A stretch of DNA of 64,000 bases from Aliiruegeria lutimaris (lineage in GTDB: Bacteria > Pseudomonadota > Alphaproteobacteria > Rhodobacterales > Rhodobacteraceae), in NCBI RefSeq assembly GCF_900099935.1, contig NZ_FNEK01000017.1:1-64000 (forward strand), written 5' to 3'. The stretch's first letter is position 1, and each line of letters starts with the position of its first letter. The translations under genes and the position numbers were made by a program. The notes below the pieces were generated by a model. It made no database searches. It was not told where the DNA came from and saw nothing but the letters and a program-made list of their open reading frames with translations. Positions 7,085-16,829 of the stretch are shown piece after piece.

Positions 7085-10000
7085 TCAGCGACCGACCGAC
7101 CACCAGCCGCGCCGCTTCGGCTTCGACTCCTCGTCAACTGCCTCGCTCATCGCGGCTTCGGCCTGTTTGCGGTCTGCGTCAGATACCGTTTCCTCGGCTT
7201 CTGCCGCGTCTTCCTCCGCAGTCTCTGCGACCACTTCGTCAGCGACGGTTTCCGGCCCGACCGGCGTTTCTTCCGGCGTCGCAGCACCTTCGTCAGCGGT
7301 GTCAACGGTTTCCGTTTCACCTGTCTCGGCCTCGGCTTCAGACGCCTCGGCTTCTGGCTCGGGCGTCTCCGCTTCAGCACTCGCCTCCGGCGCTGCGTCT
7401 AAGGCGTCTTCAAGCACCGGCTCCGGCGCGGTTTCAGCAGATTCCGAGACGGTCTCCGTGCTGTCTTCCGAAGATGCTTCCCTCGCCTCAACAGGCTCGG
7501 CCTCGGTGCTGGAATCGGAGACCTCGTCAGCCGTATCCTCTGCCTTGCCATCACCTTCCGACGCCTCGGATTCCGTGGTGTCATCGGCACTACGCCCAGA
7601 CCGGCGACGCGAGCGACGACGGCGCGAACGGCCGGATTTCTTGTCCTCCTCGCCGCCTTCGCTCTCGTCGGAAGCCGCATTCTCCTCGTCCGGTTTCGCC
7701 TCGTCGGAACTGTCCTCCGAGCCGTTTTCCGACGCCAGGGCGGATTCGTCGCCCTGATTGTCGTCCCCGGAGCCTCCACCACGGCGGCGACGGCGGCGGC
7801 GGCGCTTCTTGCGCGACGCACTATCATCTTCGCCATTGCCCTCGGCGGCCTGCGGCGTCTCCTGTGCTTCCTGCGCCTCCAGTGTCTCGTCGTCTTCCTC
7901 TTCGACGAAATCAGGCATGTCCGAAGTGTCGATGGAAATCACCGGCGCGGACGGCTCGGGCACCGAGCGGGTGGCGGTCTTGAACTTCTCGATCGAGAAA
8001 TCGGGCGGGATAAGGCTCGGATCGGCCTCGATGCGCACCGACATACCGTATTGTGCCTCGATGGAGGCCACGTGCTCGCGCTTCTGGTTCATCAGGAAGT
8101 TGACGATACTGACCGGGGCCTTGACGAGCACTTCCCTGGAGCGACGGCGTCCGCCCTCCTCTTCCAGCTGGCGTAGGATCTGCAAGCCGATGCTGTCATC
8201 CGAACGCAACAGACCGGTGCCGTGGCAGGCCGGGCAAGGCTGCGTGGTCGCTTCCAGCATGCCGGGGCGCAACCGCTGGCGGCTCATCTCCAGCAGGCCG
8301 AAGCCCGATATGCGGCCAACCTGGATCCGTGCACGGTCCGTCTTCAGCTTGTCCTTGAAGCGCTTCTCGACAGCGGCGTTGTTCTTGCGCTCTTCCATGT
8401 CGATGAAGTCGATCACGATGAGACCCGCAAGGTCGCGCAGGCGCAGCTGCCGGGCAACCTCTTCGGCGGCCTCCAGGTTCGTCTTGAGCGCCGTCTCCTC
8501 GATCGAGCCTTCTTTGGTCGCCCGGCCGGAGTTGACGTCGATAGCCACCAGCGCTTCGGTCACGCCGATCACGATATAGCCGCCCGACTTGAGCTGCACG
8601 ACCGGGTTGAACATGGCGGCCAAGTAGCTTTCCACCTGGTAACGGGCGAAGAGCGGCATCGCCTCGGTGTATTGCTTCACGTTCTTGGCATGGGACGGCA
8701 TGATCATTTTCATGAAGTCCTTGGCCACGCGGTAGCCCTGCTCGCCCTCGACGAAGACCTCGTCGATATCGCGGTTATACAGGTCGCGGATCGAACGCTT
8801 GATGAGGTTGCCTTCCTCGTAGATCGGCGCCGGCGCGATGCTCTTCAGCGTCAGCTCCCGGATCTGCTCCCACAGGCGCTTGAGATACTCGTAATCACGC
8901 TTGATCTCGGCCTTGGTGCGCTTGGCACCTGCCGTGCGGATGATCAGGCCTGCGCCCTCGGGCACGTCGATCTCGCCCGCGATTTCCTTGAGCTTCTTGC
9001 GGTCCGTCGTGTTGGTGATCTTGCGCGAAATGCCACCGCCACGGGCGGTGTTCGGCATCAGCACGCAGTAGCGGCCCGCGAGGCTCAGATAGGTCGTCAG
9101 CGCCGCGCCCTTGTTGCCGCGCTCTTCCTTGACCACCTGCACCAGCATGATCTGGCGGACCTTGATGACCTCCTGGATCTTGTAGCGGCGCATCCGCGGT
9201 TTGCGCGGGCGGCGGATCTCTTCCTGGACGTCTTCCTCGGCCACGGACTCGATGTCATGGCCAGGGATGTCCTCCTCTTCGTCCTCGTCATCGGAAGCGT
9301 CCTCTTCGTCGGAGTCCGTTTCCTCCTCCGCAGCGGAGTCTTCAGAGGAATCGGCGCTTTCGCCGACATCTTCATCCTCTTCAACGGCCTCGGCAGTGGC
9401 GTCTTCGTCGCTCTTCGGCGTTTCGGCAGCTTCCGCCGAAGCGGCTTCGGCCTCATCCGTCTCATCAGCGCCCGGAGCGTCGGTTTCCTCCGCATCCTCA
9501 ACAACTGTCTCTTCGGCCTCCTCCTCGGAGGTTTCCGGATCGCCGTCTTCAACGATCTCGGACGTCACGACATCCGCCGGATCGTCTTCAAGACGCGCCG
9601 CCATGGTCCGTCCTGGCTTGTCCTCGTCATCGGACTCGCCTTCCGCCTCCGGGGTCTCGTCGTTGCCCGCGGCCTCCTCGGTACCCTTGGCAGGTTCGAC
9701 GCCCTCTGCGTCTTCCACCGCCTCAGCCGTTTCGACGGCATCTTCGCCAGCGGCTTCCGGCGCCAAAACTTCCGCTTCATCCGCAGCGGCTTCCGGCGCA
9801 ACGTCTTCCGAGTCAGGTGCTGCGGCCTCGGTGGGAGCCTGCTCCGGCTCCTCCTTCGTGTCCTCGGCCTGCTCCGGCGCATCGACGATTTCTGCCGTCT
9901 CCTCGGCTTGGTCCGGCTCTGCCTCGTCGGCAACCTTCGAATCCTCGGGGGAGGCATTCGCCTCCGTCGGCGTGTCTTCAGCCGCCGCCGTATCGACCGC

Positions 10001-10537
10001 GACCGGCTCGCCGATCTGGGCGGAGAAACTTCCGTCCTCGATCACCTCGACGGGGGCAACAAGGCCGATAACGTCTTCCGACTCGTCACCGAGATCGACG
10101 ACATCCATGCCTTCGATCCCCACCGGGCGGGTATCCGTCTCGGCGCTCTGGTTCTCATCCTTGCGGTTGCGATTGCGTGACCGCGAGCGGCGCGAACGGG
10201 AACGGGATTTCTTCTGTTCCTCGCTGTCCTCGTCCTCTTCGTCACGGTTCGCTTCCCGCTCCTCGGCGAGCAGCGCTTTCCGGTCGGCCACCGGGATCTG
10301 GTAGTAATCCGGGTGAATCTCCGAGAAGGCCAGAAAACCATGCCGGTTCCCGCCATAATCGACAAAGGCCGCCTGGAGAGAGGGCTCCACGCGCGTCACT
10401 TTTGCCAGGTAGATATTTCCGGCTAGTTGCCGCTTGTTGACGGACTCGAAATCGAACTCGTCAACCTTGTTTCCATCCACCACGACAACGCGGGTCTCTT
10501 CCGCGTGTGTGGCGTCGATGAGCATCTTCTTTGCCAT
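7085..10537 (-). CDS. rne: Ribonuclease E
   Basis: A 1150-residue endoribonuclease, the core of the RNA degradosome and of rRNA/tRNA maturation. The S1 domain starts near residue 35 but is split: after about residue 93 there is an acidic Glu/Asp/Ala/Ser-rich insert of roughly 350 residues, and the domain resumes at RRYKIQEVIKVRQIMLVQV (about residue 450). The DNase I-like catalytic part holds IDVNSGRAT and IVIDFIDME (metal-binding aspartates), and the Zn-link is CPACHGTG near residue 767. The tail beyond about 870 is disordered, with a run of arginines (RRRRRRRR) likely to bind RNA. The start is the ATG at 10537. A long untranslated region upstream fits the autoregulation known for rne. Confidence 0.95.
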   Translation of the reverse strand: MAKKMLIDATHAEETRVVVVDGNKVDEFDFESVNKRQLAGNIYLAKVTRVEPSLQAAFVDYGGNRHGFLAFSEIHPDYYQIPVADRKALLAEEREANRDEEDEDSEEQKKSRSRSRRSRSRNRNRKDENQSAETDTRPVGIEGMDVVDLGDESEDVIGLVAPVEVIEDGSFSAQIGEPVAVDTAAAEDTPTEANASPEDSKVADEAEPDQAEETAEIVDAPEQAEDTKEEPEQAPTEAAAPDSEDVAPEAAADEAEVLAPEAAGEDAVETAEAVEDAEGVEPAKGTEEAAGNDETPEAEGESDDEDKPGRTMAARLEDDPADVVTSEIVEDGDPETSEEEAEETVVEDAEETDAPGADETDEAEAASAEAAETPKSDEDATAEAVEEDEDVGESADSSEDSAAEEETDSDEEDASDDEDEEEDIPGHDIESVAEEDVQEEIRRPRKPRMRRYKIQEVIKVRQIMLVQVVKEERGNKGAALTTYLSLAGRYCVLMPNTARGGGISRKITNTTDRKKLKEIAGEIDVPEGAGLIIRTAGAKRTKAEIKRDYEYLKRLWEQIRELTLKSIAPAPIYEEGNLIKRSIRDLYNRDIDEVFVEGEQGYRVAKDFMKMIMPSHAKNVKQYTEAMPLFARYQVESYLAAMFNPVVQLKSGGYIVIGVTEALVAIDVNSGRATKEGSIEETALKTNLEAAEEVARQLRLRDLAGLIVIDFIDMEERKNNAAVEKRFKDKLKTDRARIQVGRISGFGLLEMSRQRLRPGMLEATTQPCPACHGTGLLRSDDSIGLQILRQLEEEGGRRRSREVLVKAPVSIVNFLMNQKREHVASIEAQYGMSVRIEADPSLIPPDFSIEKFKTATRSVPEPSAPVISIDTSDMPDFVEEEDDETLEAQEAQETPQAAEGNGEDDSASRKKRRRRRRRRGGGSGDDNQGDESALASENGSEDSSDEAKPDEENAASDESEGGEEDKKSGRSRRRRSRRRSGRSADDTTESEASEGDGKAEDTADEVSDSSTEAEPVEAREASSEDSTETVSESAETAPEPVLEDALDAAPEASAEAETPEPEAEASEAEAETGETETVDTADEGAATPEETPVGPETVADEVVAETAEEDAAEAEETVSDADRKQAEAAMSEAVDEESKPKRRGWWSVGR

Positions 10538-11100
10538 GTAATTCTTTCGCACCCGGGCGGTGCCTGCGTCCGGTCAGGCGCAGGTGGAGAGCTGGGGTGA
10601 TATGCTGAGGCGGGAACGGCGTGCACGACAAAAGCGGCAGCGGCGCGCTCTCGCGCCCTGCCTGCTCCTCGAATATCCAACGCGCGTTCCATCGCGGTTC
10701 TTGTTCTCCGATGCCAAGGCAATTCGTTACCCGACACCTATTCATGGTTCCGCCCGGGGCCGTGCCGCGGGCCTTGGTCTGACCTGACCGGTACGCTGTC
10801 CCGTTTCCTGCCGGCAATCGGCCAGCCCAGGTTCGGCACAGTGAAATTTGAGGCGGTCTCTCGGGGCAACAACATGGCTCCCAGAGGCCGATAGCACCGA
10901 CCTTATCGGCAGGACTGGGGATAACACAATCGGAAAGTGTGGAATCTTGCGCGCGAATGCCGAGTCTCGAAACGTGAAACGCCCCGCAGAGGCGCCACCG
11001 CCCAATGGTCGGCGGCGCGTCAGCGCCAGAGGCCGAGGGCAATCCCCCGCTCCGCCTCCGCCCCCGGCCGCAGCCGCTTCGGGCCGCACTCATTCTGAAA
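10538..11100 (-). other. Long gene-free region: rne leader and promoter region
   Basis: About 560 bases with no supported reading frame on either strand. It must hold the rne promoter and 5' leader. A 7-bp perfect hairpin (GCCGATA/TATCGGC at 10887-10893/10904-10910) and further GC-rich inverted repeats near 10640 are visible. I could not place a convincing -35/-10 pair. In other bacteria the rne 5' leader is a target for RNase E autoregulation, which would explain the length. Confidence 0.4.
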
Positions 11101-11745
11101 CTAGAGCAGCCCCTGCGCCTCTACTGCCTCGCGCAGATTGCGGAAGATACCCTGCCCGAGCGCTGGCAAGGCCGCGCTTGGCGGCCGCAGGTCCGGTACC
11201 TGGCTCACCCGGCAGCCAGCCGCGACGGCCGCGGCAACGCCCTTGTCGCTATCCTCGAAGGCATAGCAGTCGCCAGGCGCCACCCCTGCCCGCGCCGCCC
11301 CCAACAGGTACGGCGCCGGGTCCGGCTTGTGCGCAGCGACGCAATCACCGCCCACCAAATCCCGAAAATGTTCCAGCAACCCGGCCCGTTCGAGCTGGTC
11401 CCGTGCCATGTCCGTGCGCGTCGAGGTGACGACCACCATCGTCATGCCCTTCGCCCCGAGCTCTGCGATCAGCGCCTTCACCCCCGGCTTCACCGGCACG
11501 TCCTTCGACACAAGGCTCCGGAACAGCACGCCCCATTCCTCCTGGAAGCGGTCGGCATCGGCAATGCCCGCACCTTGCAGGCTCAGCCTCGTCTGCGCGC
11601 CGCTGGAGCCGACCAGCGACAGGAAAAACGGCTCCGCACGCGCCCGTTCCAGAGCGTGGCCGGAGGCGATCTGCAAAAAGCTGTCCAGGGCCACGCGCTC
11701 GGTATCGAGCAGCAGCCCGTCCATGTCGAACAGGAGTGCGGTCAT
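11101..11745 (-). CDS. HAD-family phosphatase (beta-phosphoglucomutase-like)
   Basis: A 214-residue haloacid dehalogenase hydrolase, subclass I cap. The first motif is FDMDGLLLDTE near residue 6 (nucleophile and acid aspartates), motif II is the TSTRTD region near 108, motif III lysine lies in AAHKPDP near 138, and motif IV is FEDSDKGV near 163. It probably dephosphorylates a sugar phosphate or phosphoglycolate-like metabolite; the substrate is unknown. The stop codon lies 1 base upstream of the dctD stop region, in a tight minus-strand series dctB-dctD-this gene, so it may be co-transcribed. Confidence 0.8.
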   Translation of the reverse strand: MTALLFDMDGLLLDTERVALDSFLQIASGHALERARAEPFFLSLVGSSGAQTRLSLQGAGIADADRFQEEWGVLFRSLVSKDVPVKPGVKALIAELGAKGMTMVVVTSTRTDMARDQLERAGLLEHFRDLVGGDCVAAHKPDPAPYLLGAARAGVAPGDCYAFEDSDKGVAAAVAAGCRVSQVPDLRPPSAALPALGQGIFRNLREAVEAQGLL

Positions 11746-11746
11746 T

Positions 11747-13078
11747 TCAGAGGTAATCCGATCGTTGCAAGCCGTATTTGGCCATCTTCTCGTTGAGAGT
11801 GCGCCGCGGCAGGCAAAGCTCCTCCATGACAGAGACGATCGATCCCTTGTGCCGCCGCATCGTGTTGTCGATCAACATCCGCTCGAACGCCTCGACATAT
11901 TCCTTCAGCGGTTTTCCTTCCGTCGTCATCACAGGCTCGACGCTCTCGCTCTCCGCCATCAGCAGCGAGGCGATAGTGCCCGAGCCGCGCCGGCTCTGCA
12001 GGACCGCCCGCTCGGCCACGTTGGTCAACTGGCGCACATTGCCCGGCCAGGGCGCCTGCAACAGCTGCGCTGCCTCCTGCGCGCCAACCTCGGGCGCCTC
12101 GCAGCCATATTCATCCGCGAATTGGTCGGCAAAGCGGGTGAAAAGCTGCAGGATATCCTCGCCCCGCTGGCGCAGCGGCGGCAGCGTGATCCGCATCGCG
12201 GCCAGCCGGTAGAACAGGTCGGGCCGCAGCACGTCCTCGCTGGTCTTGCCCTGCTCCTGCAGGTTCGACACCGCAACGATCCGGGTCTCCGCCGGGCTGC
12301 CCTGGTCATTGATGAAGGTCAGCAGCCGCGCCTGCACATTGCTGTCGAGCGCCTCGATATCCTCAAGGCAAAGCGTGCCGCCGCGCGCCTGTTCCACCAA
12401 CGGCAGAACCGCCGCATCGGGATCGCCTTCGAAAAGCTGCGTCGACATCTCGTCGGCCGGATAGGCGCCGCATTGCACCAGAACGAAGGGCTTGCTCGCC
12501 CGCGCGCCCACCGCGTGCAGCGCGTGCGCCGCCAGAGTCTTGCCGGTGCCCGTCTCGCCATCGATCAGCACATGTCCGTCCGCCTGGCCGAGATCGAGAA
12601 TATCCTCGCGCAAACGCTCCATCGCGGGGCTCGCGCCGATCAGCTTGTCCATGATCTGCGTGCCGCCCGACAGGTCGCGTCTGAGCGCGCGCGCATCCAG
12701 CGCCAGCCGGCGTTTCTGCGTGGCCTTCTTGGCCAGTTCCGTCATCTGGTCCGGGTTGAAGGGCTTTTCGAGGAAATCGAACGCACCGACCCGCATCGCC
12801 TCCACCGCCATCGGCACGTCGCCATGGCCGGTGATGATGATCACCGGCAGCGCCGAATCCTGGCTCATCAGCCGCTTCAGAAAGGCCATCCCGTCCATGC
12901 CCGGCATACGCACGTCGGAAACGACAACACCCGGATAATCCGGGCCGATCCGCTTCAACGCTTCCTCGGCCGTCGCAAAGGTCTCGGTGTCGAAGCCGGA
13001 GAGGGCAAGCCACTGGCTGATCGACTGCCGCATGTCCTGCTCGTCATCGACGATCGCGATCTTCATTGCCTTGGCCAT
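11747..13078 (-). CDS. dctD: DctD-type response regulator, lacks the GAFTGA motif
   Basis: A 443-residue NtrC-class regulator paired with DctB, expected to control C4-dicarboxylate uptake. The receiver domain has DD at 11-12, phospho-acceptor D55 in SDVRMPG, and K in EKPFNP. The AAA+ domain has Walker A GETGTGKT near residue 173 and a Walker B-like GGTLCLEDIE. In the loop where sigma-54 activators carry GAFTGA there is LFEGDPDAAV (about residue 212), so contact with sigma-54 is unlikely. A Fis-type helix-turn-helix (LPRRTLNEKMAKYGL) ends the protein. The start at 13078 has AAAGGTGG upstream. The gene follows dctB by about 30 bases. Confidence 0.85.
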   Translation of the reverse strand: MAKAMKIAIVDDEQDMRQSISQWLALSGFDTETFATAEEALKRIGPDYPGVVVSDVRMPGMDGMAFLKRLMSQDSALPVIIITGHGDVPMAVEAMRVGAFDFLEKPFNPDQMTELAKKATQKRRLALDARALRRDLSGGTQIMDKLIGASPAMERLREDILDLGQADGHVLIDGETGTGKTLAAHALHAVGARASKPFVLVQCGAYPADEMSTQLFEGDPDAAVLPLVEQARGGTLCLEDIEALDSNVQARLLTFINDQGSPAETRIVAVSNLQEQGKTSEDVLRPDLFYRLAAMRITLPPLRQRGEDILQLFTRFADQFADEYGCEAPEVGAQEAAQLLQAPWPGNVRQLTNVAERAVLQSRRGSGTIASLLMAESESVEPVMTTEGKPLKEYVEAFERMLIDNTMRRHKGSIVSVMEELCLPRRTLNEKMAKYGLQRSDYL

Positions 13079-13109
13079 GATGCCACCTTTCTGGTCACGT
13101 TATCGCACA

Positions 13110-14867
13110 TTACTCTGCCGCCTCCCGCTTCGCCTTCAGGATCGGCAGCTGAACTTCGAAAACGGCGCCGCCATCCGGGCCGTTCCAGGCAGTCAGGCGG
13201 CCACCGAAATCGTTGACGATCCCAGAGGAGATCGCCAGGCCCAGCCCGACTCCCTCTCCGGGTTGTTTTGTTGTGTAGAAGGGTTCGAAGAGCGATTCCA
13301 GATCCGCAATTCCGTGACCATTGTCGTGCACGCTCAGGATCGCGGTCTCGCCGGCCGACAGGATCAGCTCGATCTGCGGCTCCTCGGCCTCCTTGGTCGC
13401 GTCGATGGCATTGCGGAACAGGTTGATGAAGACCTGTTCCAGCCGAAGCCTGTCGCACATCACCATGACCGGCTGGGCCGGCATCGTGCGGCTGATCGCG
13501 ACGCGGCGGCTCTTGAGCTGCGGCTCCATCATCGCCAGCCCCTCTGACACGGCCTCGCGCATGTCCAGCGGCTCGAAGGCCTCCTCCCCCTTGCGGGCAT
13601 AGGATTTGAGCTGTCGCGTGATCGCCCCCATCCGTCCGATCAGGTCGTCTATCCGCTGGAAGGAACTCAGCGCCTCCTCGGTCCGCTTGCGCTGCAACAA
13701 CAGCCGCGCGCCGGCCAGGTAGGTCTTCATCGCCGCGAGCGGCTGGTTCAACTCGTGGCTGACCGAGGCCGACATCTCGCCGAGTGCCGCCAGCTTGGAG
13801 CTCTGCGCCAGCGTCTGCTCGGCCACTTGCAGGTTCTTCTCTGCCCGCTCCCGCTCGGCAATCTCGCGTTGCAACCTCTGGTTGAGCACACGCAACTCCG
13901 CCGATTCCCGCTGGAACAGCCGCGAACGCGATTGCGCCTTGCGGCTCATGAAATAGAAGGCCGCCGCCAGAAGCAGCGCAAACCCCATTATCTCCAGCGC
14001 CAGAACCCCGTTCACCCGCTCCCGCACAGAGGCATAGGTGGTGAAACCCACAATCCGCCAGCCCTGGAACGGAATCCGCGCCTCCGAGCGCATCACCGCC
14101 TCACCAAGGATATAGGCATCCGGCATGGTCAGCGACCAATCCGTGGTGGCGTGCAGCGCCCGCGCGATGGCCGAAGGCGCCGATTGCGCCGCCAGCGCCT
14201 CTTCCACCGTGCGCCCGCGCCAGCGCGGCTCCGTCGCCAGGATGATGGATCCCTCGCTATCTGTCACCAGCACGGCATCCGCGATCCCCGCCCAGGAACT
14301 CTCGAATTTCCGCAGGTCGACCTCGACCACGATCACACCGATCACCTCGCGATCCGAGGTAATGCGCCGCGAATAGGTGAACTCCTTTACGCCCGTGTCC
14401 ATCTCCACCAGCGAGAACACGGTGTCATTGGAGCGGATCGCGTCGATGAAATAGGGCGATGAGCGATGCGGCGAGCCAAGCTGGCTGCGATCCGTCGCCG
14501 CCACCACCCGTCCATCGGCATCCAGCATCATCAGCGAGGCCGCCCCGATCTCGTCCCGAAACGAGATCAGGCGTTGCGAGCTCTGGGTAAAATCGCCCGA
14601 ATTCAGCGCCCCGATCAGTGCCGGGTCCTGCGCGAGCAGGAGCGGCACCACGGATGTCCGTTGCAACTCGCTGATAACGTTACCGGAATAGAGCGCAAGC
14701 CGCAGCTCTGCCCGGTTCCGCGTTGTCTCGGTAAACCGGTCGCTCAACCACAGGTTGGTAACGTAGAGAGTCACCCCCGCCGCAACGAGGATCAGCACCA
14801 CGACGACACGCAGCCGCCATGGCGTGTTTTCCTCGACCGTATCAGGAAGGTTCGGGGTTATGGACAT
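13110..14867 (-). CDS. dctB: DctB-type sensor histidine kinase
   Basis: A 585-residue membrane sensor. TM1 is at about residues 19-40, a periplasmic double PDC/Cache sensor domain runs to about 285, and TM2 at about 290-310 is followed by a coiled coil (QRESAELRVLNQRLQREIAE). The DHp domain has the H-box SVSHELNQPLAA near residue 372, and the HATPase_c domain has N (NLFRNAIDA), G1 (DNGHGI) and G2 (GEGVGLGLA) boxes. This layout is that of DctB, which binds succinate/malate-type ligands outside and phosphorylates DctD. The matching TRAP or DctA transporter is not in the window. Confidence 0.87.
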   Translation of the reverse strand: MSITPNLPDTVEENTPWRLRVVVVLILVAAGVTLYVTNLWLSDRFTETTRNRAELRLALYSGNVISELQRTSVVPLLLAQDPALIGALNSGDFTQSSQRLISFRDEIGAASLMMLDADGRVVAATDRSQLGSPHRSSPYFIDAIRSNDTVFSLVEMDTGVKEFTYSRRITSDREVIGVIVVEVDLRKFESSWAGIADAVLVTDSEGSIILATEPRWRGRTVEEALAAQSAPSAIARALHATTDWSLTMPDAYILGEAVMRSEARIPFQGWRIVGFTTYASVRERVNGVLALEIMGFALLLAAAFYFMSRKAQSRSRLFQRESAELRVLNQRLQREIAERERAEKNLQVAEQTLAQSSKLAALGEMSASVSHELNQPLAAMKTYLAGARLLLQRKRTEEALSSFQRIDDLIGRMGAITRQLKSYARKGEEAFEPLDMREAVSEGLAMMEPQLKSRRVAISRTMPAQPVMVMCDRLRLEQVFINLFRNAIDATKEAEEPQIELILSAGETAILSVHDNGHGIADLESLFEPFYTTKQPGEGVGLGLAISSGIVNDFGGRLTAWNGPDGGAVFEVQLPILKAKREAAE

Positions 14868-15012
14868 GCACGAAACTTAGGCGATAAGGGACCGAAACCC
14901 AAGGGAATAGCGCAGGCAACTCACCCAACCGGAGCCATGCGTGACAGCAGGATGTGATCACGATTCCGCCAGCCTGCGGCGCCAGAAAAACCACGGAACT
15001 CGTTGCGTCTTC

Positions 15013-15077
15013 TTCTGACCCAAAATATCCTGGGGGGGAGCGCTCGCCAGAGCGCGTGGGGGGCAACGCCCCCCGCC
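15013..15077. repeat. Intergenic GC-rich palindromic repeat, copy B
   Basis: Consists of CCCAAAATATCCTGGGGGG, the palindrome AGCGCTCGCCAGAGCGC, and GGGGGGCAACGCCCCCC. It matches copies C, E and F closely. It lies between the purQ stop and the dctB start, where it may end the pur transcript. Confidence 0.75.
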
Positions 15078-15105
15078 AAAACCCTCAACCCGTACAAACA
15101 TCGCC

Positions 15106-15774
15106 TCAGGCGTCGGCCAGCATCTCCGTGAGCGCGGTGAACATCGCCAGCCCATCGGTCCCGCCATGCATCGGATCGATCGCGCGCTCCGGATGCGGCA
15201 TCATCCCCAGCACCCGCCGATTGGCCGAGAATATCCCGGCAATATCGCTGGCAGAGCCATTGGGGTTGTCGATGTAGCGGAAGGCGACGCGCCCGTCGCC
15301 ATCGAGCCGGGCGATGGTCTCGGCATCAGCCTGGTAATTGCCGTCGTGATGCGCGATCGGAATCGTGATCTCCGCGCCCGCGTCATAACCCGACGTATAG
15401 GGGGACTGGTTGTTCTCGACCCGTAGCCCGACCGGTTTGCAGACGAAATGCAGGTTGGCGTTGCGCATCAGCGCGCCCGGCAGCAACCCCGTCTCAAGAA
15501 GAACCTGGAAGCCATTGCAAATGCCCAGAACATGGCCGCCGCGCTCGGCAAAGGCCTTCACCTCCCGGCAGATCGGCGCGTTGGCCGCGATCGCTCCGCA
15601 GCGCAGGTAGTCGCCAAAGGAAAACCCGCCTGGCAGGCCGATCACGTCCAGCCCGTCAGGCAGCGACGTGTCGCGGTGCCAGACGCGGTGAACCTCGAAA
15701 CCGGCGGCTTCGAAGGCAACGGCGAGGTCGCGGTCGCAATTGGATCCGGGGAAGGTGACGACGGCAGCGCGCAT
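15106..15774 (-). CDS. purQ: Phosphoribosylformylglycinamidine synthase, glutaminase subunit
   Basis: A 222-residue class I glutamine amidotransferase that supplies ammonia to PurL in purine synthesis. The start [15 protein letters not shown] is diagnostic. [15 protein letters not shown] holds the oxyanion region, GICNGFQ carries the nucleophilic cysteine (about residue 86), and the C-terminal MMPHPER region has the catalytic histidine. It works with PurS (16829-17068) and with a PurL outside the window. It lies 14 bases after the alcohol dehydrogenase and ends the purC-purS-adh-purQ unit. Confidence 0.95.
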   Translation of the reverse strand: MRAAVVTFPGSNCDRDLAVAFEAAGFEVHRVWHRDTSLPDGLDVIGLPGGFSFGDYLRCGAIAANAPICREVKAFAERGGHVLGICNGFQVLLETGLLPGALMRNANLHFVCKPVGLRVENNQSPYTSGYDAGAEITIPIAHHDGNYQADAETIARLDGDGRVAFRYIDNPNGSASDIAGIFSANRRVLGMMPHPERAIDPMHGGTDGLAMFTALTEMLADA

Positions 15775-15788
15775 GTGGGTCGGGCTCC

Positions 15789-16829
15789 TCAGCTCAGGAA
15801 ATCGGTGATGACGGCAACGCCCGGCGGCGTCGGGCCGTCAAAGGCGGAAAGTTCGGCGGAGGCGTCCGAGAGGCGGACGCGACGAGAGATCAGCGGCGAC
15901 AGATCGAGCTGCGAGGCCTCCAGCAGGCTCAAAAGACTCGGGTAGCGCCAGGCGGGCATGCCACGGGTGCCAAAGACGGCGAGTTGCCCGGAATAGACGG
16001 CATCCATCGGGATCGGCATGGTCGCATGCGCTCCGGTCGGCATGCCGACCTGAACCATGCGCCCCATTTTACCAAGGGATTTCAGCGCACTTACGGTAGT
16101 TTCTTCAATTCCGAGCGCCTCGATGGCGACATCGGCCCCACCGCCGGTCAGGTCCCGCACCGCCGCGGCCGCATCGGTCGAGGCCGCGTTGACGCCCGCC
16201 TCGGCGCCGAGGCGCATGGCGTAGTCGAGCTTCTCCTGGATCACGTCGACAACGACGACCTTTGCCCCGAGCGCCTTGCCAAGCATCGTCACGGAAAGGC
16301 CAACACCTCCGGCACCGAACACCGCGAGCCACTCGCCGGGGGCAATCGCGGCCCGCCCCGTCAGCGCATGCCACGCGGTCGTGACGCGACATCCCATGGC
16401 TGCAGCCAGCGCCGGCTCCATCCAGGGCGGCAGCGCGGTCAGGTTGGTATCGGCAAATGGCACGGCAACCAGTTCCGCATAGGCACCATCCTGCGTGAAG
16501 CCGGGGAGCGCCTGGTCCGGACAGATCGTCTGCCGGCCACTGGAACAGGCCGGGCAATGGCCGCAAGCAAGAATGAAGGGCGCGATTACACGGTCGCCGA
16601 GCTTCCACTGCGAAACGCCCTGCCCGACGGCGACCACTTCGCCACAATATTCATGGCCGGGGATCTGCGGCAAACGAACCGGGTCCGCCCCGGTCCAGAC
16701 ATGCCAGTCCGACCTGCAGATGCCACAGGCCAGCACCCTGAGCACCACGCCCCCCGGCGGCGGCGTGGGATCGGGGCGCACGCCGATCTCGAGCGGTGCG
16801 CGATAGCCTGTCAGCAAAGCCGCCCGCAT
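15789..16829 (-). CDS. Zinc-dependent alcohol dehydrogenase (MDR family)
   Basis: A 346-residue medium-chain dehydrogenase. The catalytic zinc site starts at CGICRSDWH (about residue 38) with GHEYCGE, and the structural zinc loop is [15 protein letters not shown] near 92. The NAD-binding motif is GAGGVGLS near 175. The substrate is unknown; it is probably an aliphatic or aromatic alcohol or aldehyde. The ATG at 16829 overlaps the purS stop (TGATG), so it is translationally linked to purS and sits between purS and purQ, an unusual place. The longer upstream ORF would run into purS and was not used. Confidence 0.85.
   Translation of the reverse strand: MRAALLTGYRAPLEIGVRPDPTPPPGGVVLRVLACGICRSDWHVWTGADPVRLPQIPGHEYCGEVVAVGQGVSQWKLGDRVIAPFILACGHCPACSSGRQTICPDQALPGFTQDGAYAELVAVPFADTNLTALPPWMEPALAAAMGCRVTTAWHALTGRAAIAPGEWLAVFGAGGVGLSVTMLGKALGAKVVVVDVIQEKLDYAMRLGAEAGVNAASTDAAAAVRDLTGGGADVAIEALGIEETTVSALKSLGKMGRMVQVGMPTGAHATMPIPMDAVYSGQLAVFGTRGMPAWRYPSLLSLLEASQLDLSPLISRRVRLSDASAELSAFDGPTPPGVAVITDFLS

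Noticed and set aside
8222-10180. Long plus-strand frames opposite rne
   Set aside because: They arise from the repetitive acidic codons of rne; low-complexity Ser/Phe/Leu composition and no domain.
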